In this document: positions 1 through 4,996 of the stretch, piece after piece
Position numbering within the stretch: position 1 is the stretch's first letter
Layout of the letters: every line of letters starts with the position of its first letter
DNA from: an uncultured Bacilli bacterium
Lineage (GTDB): Bacteria; Bacillota_I; Bacilli_A; RF39; UBA660
Direction of reading: 5' to 3'
NCBI GenBank assembly: GCA_934131695.1
Contig: CAKOZV010000027.1
Location: 1-10,136 of the forward strand
DNA length: 10,136 bases
Position numbers and translations under genes: made by a program
Notes under the pieces: model-generated
The model's database searches: none
What the model was told of the DNA's origin: nothing
The model's input: the letters and a program-made list of their open reading frames with translations, nothing else

Positions 1-102
1 AAATATCAAGTGTGGTAAGTGAAAGACTAAATACTCCAGCATTAATTATTATGGTTCATTTAGAATTTCATTCGAATTGAGGTTAATTTTATAAAATAAT
101 AG

Positions 103-131
103 TTGAATAACCATCTCTTACATGATAAAAT
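103..131 (+). promoter_or_regulatory. Promoter of surface gene 1 leader
   Basis: A -35 box TTGAAT (103-108) and a -10 box TAAAAT (126-131) are separated by exactly 17 bp. The same two hexamers with the same 17-bp spacing occur before the second surface gene (8107-8135), which supports them as real. Transcription would begin near 138, giving a leader of about 178 nt before the start codon at 316. Confidence 0.7.
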
Positions 132-168
132 TTAGTTATAAGATAAGGGAAAGTAGAGGTGGCCAACC

Positions 169-219
169 ATGAGCATATCCAGTTTACATATAGTTAACAT
201 GGGGGGGGCATTTATATAG
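169..219 (+). CDS. Leader peptide, copy 1 (16 aa, frame set by G tract)
   Basis: The ATG at 169 is preceded at 6 nt by AGAGGTGG (155-162), a good ribosome-binding site. The predicted peptide is MSISSLHIVNMGGAFI, ending at TAG 217-219. The second leader encodes MNRLSLHLVNMGGGH from an ATG at the same place, so SLHxVNMGG is shared, although the DNA is nearly identical there and cannot prove selection on protein. The Gly codons are made by the G tract, so its length sets the downstream frame. With 7 or 10 G the frame would continue as HLYSLITFFYHALITG and stop at TAA 257-259 inside the terminator stem. With 9 G it stops at a TAA shortly after the tract. A regulatory role rather than a stable peptide is likely. 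It could instead be a chance ORF in a structured RNA. Confidence 0.45.
   Translation: MSISSLHIVNMGGAFI
201..208 (+). repeat. Poly-G tract, 8 G (candidate phase-variable tract)
   Basis: Eight consecutive G in an AT-rich region, flanked as ATG...CAT. The equivalent site in the second leader has 10 G with nearly identical left flank. Homopolymeric G tracts of this length are classic sites of slipped-strand mispairing. It sits inside the leader ORF, not in the promoter spacer. Confidence 0.75.
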
Positions 220-249
220 CTTAATTACTTTCTTTTATCATGCACTAAT

Positions 250-280
250 AACAGGATAAATCAGTCTTATCTTGTTTTTT
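250..280 (+). terminator. Leader terminator/attenuator hairpin (copy 1)
   Basis: The stem AACAGGATAA (250-259) pairs with TTATCTTGTT (267-276), 10 bp with one G.U, around a 7-nt loop, and T275-T280 forms the U tail. It lies upstream of the surface gene's start, so it would end transcription prematurely. The second leader has the same 3' arm and a changed 5' arm that still pairs. The stop codon of the alternative long leader frame (257-259) lies inside the 5' arm. Confidence 0.7.
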
Positions 281-315
281 AGTACAAATAAAATATAAGG
301 AGTGAAAGAAGAAAA

Positions 316-2184
316 ATGAATAACAAAAAACAATTAATTCTATCAATCGGACTAGCTTTAATACTAGTTTTAATGATAGTAGGAATTAGTTATGCGGCTT
401 TTCAGTTTACAGGACTAGGTAAGAAAGAAAATACTATTACAACAGGAGCGATAACAATGAGTTATGAAGAGTCAACCAATGTTATCAGTATGACAGGAGC
501 TTTACCAACAACTGATACGACAGGAAAGGTAAGATTAACAGCTGGAGAATACTTTGATTTTACTATTAAAAGTAATATTCAAGGAAATGCTAATATCAAC
601 TGGGAAATAGCAGCCGAGGATATAACTCCATCATCAGCTAAAAAGATGGCTGGTAAAAATATAAAGCTTTATTTAACTAAGTTAGATGATAGTAATAATG
701 AGTCGCAAGTAATGGCACCTAAAGTATTTACAGCAAAGACAAGTGAAAATACTAAGACTGGAAGACCATCTGGAATGATGAGTCTAGCAACAGGTACAAT
801 GAGTGCAAGTGAAACAACAAAATATCGTCTTAGAATGTATGTAGATGAGTCATATAATCCGCAAGGAGATGGAGGAGGTTTATCATTTAGTGTTAAGATA
901 AATGCTTATGGAAAAGTAAAAGAAGAACCAAAGGGGAGTAAGTTGAAAGCTTATATGACACAAGCCGATATGGGAGCTGGTAAACCTCTAGAAACAGATT
1001 TTCATATAAGTGATTATTGGCTAAAAACTACATCAATAGTAACAAAGAATGATAATGAAGTACCAACAACTGCTATAGAAAGTTGGGACTTATCAGAGGC
1101 AGGAGACGGTTCAGTAATGGCTTATTCTGAAGATGATGGAACAGGAAATGGTACTTACAAAGTAACAATAGGTGGAAAAGATGGAATCATTGCAAATGAA
1201 AGTATGGTAGCATATTTTTTTGAATTTAGTAATATGACCTCAATAGATTTATCAGCACTTGATACATCAAAAACAACAGATATGAGTGCTATGTTCGCTG
1301 GTAACAGCTTAACAAGTTTAGACGTAAGTAACTTTGACACTTCAAATGTAACTAATATGTCTGCTATGTTTAGTAGTTGTAGTAGTTTAATAAGTTTAAA
1401 TGTAAGTAACTTTAACACTTCAAATGTAACTAATATGTCTGGTATGTTTAGTAGTTGTAGTAGTTTAATAAGTTTAAATGTAAGTAACTTTAACACATCA
1501 AATGTAACAGATATGAATGGAATGTTTCAAGGAATAAATTTAACAAGTTTAGATTTGACTAGCTTTGACACTTCGAATGTAACTAATATGTCTAACCTGT
1601 TTTATGGTTGTAGTAATTTAACTGGTTTAGATTTGAGTAGTTTTAATACTTCAATGGTAACTAATATGAATGGTATGTTTTATCATTGTGCCAGTTTAAC
1701 TAATTTAGATTTAAGTAATTTTGATACTTCAAAGGTAACAAATATGAGTTTTATGTTTGGTGATTGTAGTAATTTAACAAATTTAGATGTAAGCAATTTT
1801 AATACAAAAAATGTGACAGATATGGACTCTATGTTTAGTGGATGTAGTGGCCTAACAAGCTTAAATATAAATAGCTTTGATACATTGAATGTAACTACTA
1901 TGGAATTTATGTTTTATAAATGTAGTGGTTTAACAAATTTAGATTTGAAAAATTTTAATACATCAAATGTAACAGATATGAATGGAATGTTTCAAGAAAT
2001 AAATTTAACAAGTTTAGATTTGACCAGCTTTGACACTTCAAATGTAACTAATATGTCACAAATGTTTTACAATAGTGGTAATTTAAAAACAATAAATGTT
2101 AGCAACAAATGGGTAATTGGTTCATCTACTAGTACAAGAATTATGTTTACTGATTGTGGAACAGACCATGTAACTGTTGTTTAA
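316..2184 (+). CDS. BspA-like surface protein with DUF285 leucine-rich-type repeats
   Basis: A secreted or membrane-anchored surface protein of 622 aa. Residues 1-30 form a signal peptide (MNNKK, then a hydrophobic core ending ISYAAF) resembling SipW-dependent TasA/camelysin-type signals. Residues 31-200 form a beta-rich module shared with the surface protein at 8320-9951. Residues 205-312 are the lead-in typical of BspA-like proteins. About 314-597 hold some 11 repeats of 25-26 residues with the pattern FDTSNVTNMxxMFxxCxxLxxLDLS, the DUF285/BspA family of LRR-like repeats. Family members include adhesins and host-matrix binders, but the ligand cannot be read here. No LPXTG anchor is visible. 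AAGGAG (297-302) lies 13 nt before the ATG, an unusually long spacing. Expression probably depends on the leader attenuator. A terminator follows directly, so the gene is monocistronic. Confidence 0.85.
   Translation: MNNKKQLILSIGLALILVLMIVGISYAAFQFTGLGKKENTITTGAITMSYEESTNVISMTGALPTTDTTGKVRLTAGEYFDFTIKSNIQGNANINWEIAAEDITPSSAKKMAGKNIKLYLTKLDDSNNESQVMAPKVFTAKTSENTKTGRPSGMMSLATGTMSASETTKYRLRMYVDESYNPQGDGGGLSFSVKINAYGKVKEEPKGSKLKAYMTQADMGAGKPLETDFHISDYWLKTTSIVTKNDNEVPTTAIESWDLSEAGDGSVMAYSEDDGTGNGTYKVTIGGKDGIIANESMVAYFFEFSNMTSIDLSALDTSKTTDMSAMFAGNSLTSLDVSNFDTSNVTNMSAMFSSCSSLISLNVSNFNTSNVTNMSGMFSSCSSLISLNVSNFNTSNVTDMNGMFQGINLTSLDLTSFDTSNVTNMSNLFYGCSNLTGLDLSSFNTSMVTNMNGMFYHCASLTNLDLSNFDTSKVTNMSFMFGDCSNLTNLDVSNFNTKNVTDMDSMFSGCSGLTSLNINSFDTLNVTTMEFMFYKCSGLTNLDLKNFNTSNVTDMNGMFQEINLTSLDLTSFDTSNVTNMSQMFYNSGNLKTINVSNKWVIGSSTSTRIMFTDCGTDHVTVV
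1330..1485 (+). repeat. Tandem 78-bp direct repeat within surface gene 1
   Basis: Units 1330-1407 and 1408-1485 differ at only two bases, and a partly similar third unit begins at 1486. Each encodes one 26-residue DUF285 repeat. The high nucleotide identity, compared with the more diverged units downstream, points to a recent duplication. Confidence 0.85.
1495..1592 (+). repeat. 98-bp intragenic direct repeat, first copy
   Basis: This matches 1960-2057 with three mismatches over 98 bp. The offset is 465 bp, exactly 155 codons. It spans the short 25-residue repeat unit containing MFQGINLTSLDLT and the start of the next unit. Confidence 0.85.
1960..2057 (+). repeat. 98-bp intragenic direct repeat, second copy
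   Basis: This is the partner of 1495-1592 with three mismatches, encoding MFQEINLTSLDLT in the same frame. Recombination between the copies would remove or add 465 bp without a frameshift. Confidence 0.85.
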
Positions 2185-2202
2185 AATAAATAAGATAGAA
2201 TA

Positions 2203-2231
2203 GAGTCTAGAAATAGACTTCTTTTCTTTTT
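2203..2231 (+). terminator. Terminator of surface gene 1
   Basis: The stem AGTCTA (2204-2209) pairs with TAGACT (2214-2219) around a GAAA tetraloop, with a flanking G.U pair and a T-rich tail from 2220 to about 2231. It starts about 20 nt after the stop codon. Confidence 0.75.
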
Positions 2232-2261
2232 AAATGATTAGTAAAAATTAGAAAAATACTC

Positions 2262-2291
2262 TTGACAAATATCTATAGATTTAATTATTCT
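2262..2291 (+). promoter_or_regulatory. Promoter of the hydrolase gene
   Basis: A perfect -35 TTGACA (2262-2267) is followed after 18 bp by TATTCT (2286-2291); a 17-bp alternative is TTATTC. It lies between the previous terminator and a strong GGAGG site. Confidence 0.6.
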
Positions 2292-2317
2292 AATAAGTAG
2301 AATGAGGAGGAAAGATG

Positions 2318-2845
2318 ATGGAAATTGAAAGAGTGATAACTGGTACTTTAGATGAGAATTGTTATGTATTAAAGAAAGATGATAAGTGTTTATTAATAGA
2401 TCCGGGATCTGATAGTGATAAGATTAAAACTGCTATGGGAGATAGTAAACTAATAGGGATACTTGTAACCCATTCTCATTTTGATCATGTAGGAGCGTTA
2501 AGAGACTTTTTAAAACATAATAGAAAATTAATGGTATATAAGAAAAGTAATTTAAGTGACTTGGAAGAAAAAGAAATAGGACCATTTAAATTTAAATGCT
2601 ATTATACTCCGGGACATAGTAATGACTCTGTAAGTTTTTATTTTGATGAAGTTAATACACTGTTTGTAGGAGACTTTATCTTTAAAAATACAATAGGTAG
2701 AACGGATCTTCCAACAGGAAATGAAACTGATATGAAAAATTCGTTAGCAAGATTAGAAGAATTTAGTAATGATACAAAAATATATTCTGGACATGGTGAT
2801 TTGACTACTTTAGAGGAAGAAAGAAAAAATAATCCATATCTATAA
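2318..2845 (+). CDS. Metallo-beta-lactamase-fold hydrolase, glyoxalase II-like
   Basis: A small cytosolic metallohydrolase of the YcbL/YqgX glyoxalase II-like group (175 aa, within the usual single-domain size). Numbering from the ATG at 2315, the metal-binding motif THSHFDH places ligands at H53, H55, D57 and H58. Further ligands are H101 in TPGHS, the bridging D120 in GDFIF and H160 in SGHGD, so the binuclear site is complete. The C-terminal EEERKNNPYL is typical of the family. Members hydrolyse thioesters such as S-lactoyl conjugates, but the substrate here is unknown. Two ATGs are adjacent (2315, 2318). I chose 2318 because it lies 7 nt after GGAGG (2306-2310), whereas 2315 is only 4 nt away. 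It has its own promoter, and a weak promoter separates it from the next gene. Confidence 0.88.
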   Translation: MEIERVITGTLDENCYVLKKDDKCLLIDPGSDSDKIKTAMGDSKLIGILVTHSHFDHVGALRDFLKHNRKLMVYKKSNLSDLEEKEIGPFKFKCYYTPGHSNDSVSFYFDEVNTLFVGDFIFKNTIGRTDLPTGNETDMKNSLARLEEFSNDTKIYSGHGDLTTLEEERKNNPYL

Positions 2846-2851
2846 TATCTA

Positions 2852-2860
2852 TGATATAAT
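2852..2860 (+). promoter_or_regulatory. Extended -10 promoter for the 2889-4930 gene run
   Basis: TG-A-TATAAT is a perfect extended -10 element and needs no good -35; none is visible. Transcription would begin near 2867, just before the ribosome-binding site at 2876-2883. Confidence 0.5.
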
Positions 2861-2888
2861 TTAGTTGAAGAAGAGAAAGGTGGTTATT

Positions 2889-3203
2889 ATGTATATTGAT
2901 TTGATTGTACTTATAGTATTAATATTATTAGTTATTATGTTTTTTAGACAGTTTTCTAGTTTTGTCTATTTTATAGCTATAGCGGATATATTTCTTAGAA
3001 TATTAACCTTTATTGGGGAGAATATTCCACTTGAAGATGTGTCTGCTGTGATAAATAAATATATTCCAAAGAGTATTTTAGCTATTATAGGTAGTTATAC
3101 TAGTGGACTTTTGTATACAATACTAGCTTGGGCTTTTGTTGTAATTATGATTATCTTTGAGTCATATATAATTAAATTCTTTATTAAGAAAAAGAAGGTG
3201 TAA
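2889..3203 (+). CDS. Small integral membrane protein, function unknown
   Basis: A 104-aa hydrophobic protein I do not recognise. Residues 2-22 and about 24-45 are hydrophobic and probably span the membrane. A short polar stretch with ENIPLEDV follows, then another hydrophobic segment at about 74-96, and the protein ends in a lysine-rich tail (KKKKV) likely to be cytoplasmic. Three membrane segments are plausible. The ATG at 2889 has AAAGGTGG 5 nt upstream. The frame is open back to a TTG at 2865, but that would read through the ribosome-binding site and has none of its own. The stop is one base before the next gene, so the two are very likely co-transcribed and perhaps translationally coupled. 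Together they may form a membrane pair, which is inference only. Confidence 0.7.
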   Translation: MYIDLIVLIVLILLVIMFFRQFSSFVYFIAIADIFLRILTFIGENIPLEDVSAVINKYIPKSILAIIGSYTSGLLYTILAWAFVVIMIIFESYIIKFFIKKKKV

Positions 3204-3204
3204 A

Positions 3205-3834
3205 ATGAAAAATGGTTTATGGACTAAGATAGTAATAGTAATTATTACTTTAGAAATATTAGTAGGGGCTATTTATTATGGTTATAAAAAAATAAACATT
3301 GATGATAAAGGTGATCTATCTATCAAAGATAAAACTGTTACTACTCTATATAAGAAAATAGCTCATGAGGATTTAGAAATACTAGATGTAATGGAGAATA
3401 AAGCGATACTATATTATGCTTATAATAATATAGAAAATAAAGACTCTATTAATTGTGAAGTAATAAATGTTAATAAAGAAGGATATACTTGTAGTGGATT
3501 AACTACTTTTGTTAAGAAAGAAACACTAGAAAAAGCTGTTAAAGATTTATATGGAAAAGATATTAGTGTAAATATAGAAGACTTTGAAGTATCTAAGAAA
3601 GAATATGCTTTATATGATGAAGAACATAAAGGAGTTGTAATTGTTACTAAAGATGATAACTCTGAACCTATTAATATTAAATTAAAGAGTGCAAGAAAAG
3701 AAGATAATAAAATAATATTAACTACTGAGGTATTAGATGGGATTTATGGAACAGTTAAAAATACTTATCAGTATACATTTGAAAAAAGTGGGAAAGACTA
3801 TTATTTAACTAAGAAAGAAAAAGTAAGGACGTGA
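3205..3834 (+). CDS. Single-pass exported protein, function unknown
   Basis: A 209-aa protein I do not recognise. Residues 7-27 form one hydrophobic segment after a short basic N-terminus (MKNGLWTK), most like an uncleaved signal anchor. The rest, from about 30, is hydrophilic and rich in Lys, Asp and Glu with alternating short beta-type segments, and would lie outside the membrane. Two cysteines (in NCEV and TCSG) could form a disulfide. The ribosome-binding site GAAGGTG (3194-3200) lies inside the end of the upstream membrane-protein gene, and only one base separates the two genes. The yqeY start is 4 bases after this stop. The tight spacing marks an operon, but no pathway link can be read from it. 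Confidence 0.7.
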   Translation: MKNGLWTKIVIVIITLEILVGAIYYGYKKINIDDKGDLSIKDKTVTTLYKKIAHEDLEILDVMENKAILYYAYNNIENKDSINCEVINVNKEGYTCSGLTTFVKKETLEKAVKDLYGKDISVNIEDFEVSKKEYALYDEEHKGVVIVTKDDNSEPINIKLKSARKEDNKIILTTEVLDGIYGTVKNTYQYTFEKSGKDYYLTKKEKVRT

Positions 3835-3838
3835 TAAC

Positions 3839-4276
3839 ATGTATGATAGTATTAAAAGTGAAATAGTTAAGGCTATGAAGGAACATGATAAGGAAAGACT
3901 TAATGTCTTAAGAATGGTTAAAGCAGCTGTAGATTTAGAACATATTGATAAGAAGGCTGAAATTAATGATGAGTTAGTTTTGACAGTTGTTTTAAAACAA
4001 GTAAAGATGAGAGAAGACTCAATTGAACAGTATTCTAAAACATCAAGAAGTGATTTAGTAGAGAAAGAAACTACTGAACTTAATATTTTAAAAGGGTTTT
4101 TACCAAAACCATTAACAGATAGTGAAGTAGATGAATTAATTAGTGAAGCAATAGATGAAATTAAACCAAATGGTATGAAAGATATGGGTAAGGTAATGGG
4201 ATACTTATCACCTAAAGTAAAGGGTAGAACTGATCAAAAAGCTTTATCTATGAAAATAAAAGAAAGATTAAAATAA
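3839..4276 (+). CDS. yqeY: YqeY / GatB-like domain protein
   Basis: A 145-aa protein of the YqeY family, close to the family's usual length of about 150. The N-terminal helical half shows the typical ERLNVLRMVKAAV segment. The C-terminal half has KGFLPKPLTDSEVDELI and then DMGKVMGYLSPKVKGRTDQKAL, the conserved signature resembling the tail domain of GatB and GatE. That domain contacts tRNA in the amidotransferases, but the role of free-standing YqeY is not established. The ATG at 3839 has AAGGA (3825-3829) 9 nt upstream, overlapping the end of the upstream gene. It is the fourth gene position in a close-packed run and is followed by a hairpin before rnhB. Confidence 0.88.
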   Translation: MYDSIKSEIVKAMKEHDKERLNVLRMVKAAVDLEHIDKKAEINDELVLTVVLKQVKMREDSIEQYSKTSRSDLVEKETTELNILKGFLPKPLTDSEVDELISEAIDEIKPNGMKDMGKVMGYLSPKVKGRTDQKALSMKIKERLK

Positions 4277-4305
4277 ACTTTTCCTAGTAAGTTGGAAAAG
4301 TTTTT
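4275..4305 (+). terminator. Hairpin between yqeY and rnhB (partial terminator or processing site)
   Basis: AAACTTTTCC-type arms pair over up to 10 bp (4275-4284 with 4294-4303) around a 9-nt loop, followed by a short T run to 4305. The U tail is short and ends in CC, and rnhB starts 14-17 nt later with no promoter visible, so partial read-through is likely. The second arm GGAAA can also pair with the following TTTCC (4303-4307), giving a mutually exclusive hairpin next to the rnhB ribosome-binding site. Confidence 0.5.
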
Positions 4306-4321
4306 CCTTGGGAGGTAAATG

Positions 4322-4930
4322 ATGGATACATATATGTATGAAAGAGAATTAAGAGAAAAAGGGATAAACTTAATAGCAGGAGTAGATGAAGTAGGTCGTG
4401 GACCATTAGTAGGACCTGTGGTAACTGCTTGTGTTATACTTCCTGAGAAGTTTGATTTAAAAGGACTTACTGATAGTAAGAAACTAAGTGAGAAGAAAAG
4501 AGAAATACTATATAAAGAAATAGAAGAACAAGCTTTAGGAATAGGTATTGGTATTGTAGATAATGAAGAAATAGATAAGATTAATATTTTAAATGCTACT
4601 AAGAAAGCAATGAAGATGGCTATTAATAACTGTCCTGTAAGACCAGAACATGTCTTAATAGATGCAGTTAAACTAGATATTGATATACCAACTACCTCAA
4701 TAATTAAAGGGGATTTAAAAAGTATTACTATCTCAGCAGCTAGTGTTATAGCAAAAGTAACAAGAGATCATATGTTATATGAACTAGATAAGAAATATCC
4801 AATGTATGACTTTAAACATAATAAAGGTTATCCTACTAAGAAGCATATTGAAGCAATTATGGAATATGGTATTATTAAAGAACATAGAAGAAGTTATTCA
4901 CCTGTTAAAGAATATGTAAATAATAAGTAA
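4322..4930 (+). CDS. rnhB: Ribonuclease HII
   Basis: Ribonuclease HII cleaves the RNA strand of RNA/DNA hybrids and starts removal of ribonucleotides misincorporated in DNA. Numbering from the ATG at 4319 (203 aa), the N-terminal motif GVDEVGRGPLVGPV carries catalytic D23 and E24 and the GRG loop (26-28). D115 in VLIDAVKLD and D132 in KGDLKS complete the DEDD metal site. SAASVIAKVTRD (139-150) and the C-terminal HRRSYSPV are family signatures. The length is at the short end for the family, without the N-terminal extension seen in Bacillus. I prefer the second ATG (4322), 6 nt after GGGAGG (4310-4315), over 4319 at 3 nt. It lies next to topA, a common pairing in Firmicutes, but dprA, often found between them, is absent. 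Confidence 0.95.
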   Translation: MDTYMYERELREKGINLIAGVDEVGRGPLVGPVVTACVILPEKFDLKGLTDSKKLSEKKREILYKEIEEQALGIGIGIVDNEEIDKINILNATKKAMKMAINNCPVRPEHVLIDAVKLDIDIPTTSIIKGDLKSITISAASVIAKVTRDHMLYELDKKYPMYDFKHNKGYPTKKHIEAIMEYGIIKEHRRSYSPVKEYVNNK

Positions 4931-4944
4931 ATTTAAAAAAACTA

Positions 4945-4974
4945 TTGACAATTAGTAGTAACTTTAGATATAAG
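4945..4974 (+). promoter_or_regulatory. topA promoter
   Basis: TTGACA (4945-4950) and TATAAG (4969-4974) are separated by 18 bp, just downstream of the rnhB stop. AAAGGAGG (4983-4990) follows 6 nt before the topA ATG. Confidence 0.7.
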
Positions 4975-4996
4975 AATATGAAAAAGGAGGAGTTTC

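Larger units (their letters stand above)
138..315 (+). promoter_or_regulatory. Structured 5' leader with leader ORF, G tract and attenuator (copy 1)
   Basis: This untranslated leader lies between the promoter and surface gene 1 and is conserved in the second surface gene (8142-8319). It holds, in order, a Shine-Dalgarno site (155-162), a short ORF from 169, an 8-G tract (201-208), a 27-nt block (227-253) identical to 8231-8257, an intrinsic-terminator hairpin with a U run (250-280), and the main gene's ribosome-binding site AAGGAG (297-302). A promoter-distal terminator ahead of a gene is the hallmark of attenuation. It does not match any riboswitch class I know by eye. I infer control of transcription read-through into the surface gene, possibly set by translation of the leader ORF. 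Confidence 0.65.
103..915 (+). repeat. Dispersed repeat copy 1: promoter, leader and N-terminal module
   Basis: This stretch is a diverged direct repeat of 8107-8916. Similarity covers the promoter hexamers, the leader and codons 1-200 of the surface gene, ending at the shared motif INAYGK. Beyond that the two genes have no visible similarity. The copies lie about 8 kb apart in the same orientation, around the topA region. Confidence 0.7.

Noticed and set aside
3..80. Open frame of 25 codons running in from the left edge and ending at TGA 78-80
   Set aside because: No recognisable motif, no terminator after it, and an open frame this short is common by chance. It could be the end of an upstream gene, but the window cannot show it.
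62..90. TTCGAAT with a possible 5-bp stem, like a tRNA T-arm
   Set aside because: Two of the five pairs are G.U, there is no acceptor stem, anticodon arm or CCA, and the upstream sequence does not fold as a tRNA.
194..218. The G tract as a promoter spacer between TTAACA and TATATA, as in classic promoter phase variation
   Set aside because: The spacing is only 13 bp, and copy 2 has no -10-like hexamer after its G tract, whereas both copies share a 17-bp-spaced promoter upstream.
138..280. Known riboswitch (c-di-GMP, preQ1, T-box, SAM classes)
   Set aside because: None of the conserved core motifs of these classes could be found by eye. A covariance-model search would be decisive.
1155..1496. 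Minus-strand open frame of 113 codons
   Set aside because: It is the reverse shadow of the DUF285 repeats, with repetitive Leu/Lys content and no ribosome-binding site.
1330..2100. CRISPR array, because of the regular repeats
   Set aside because: The repeats are contiguous, in frame and encode the DUF285 pattern; there are no unique spacers between identical repeats.
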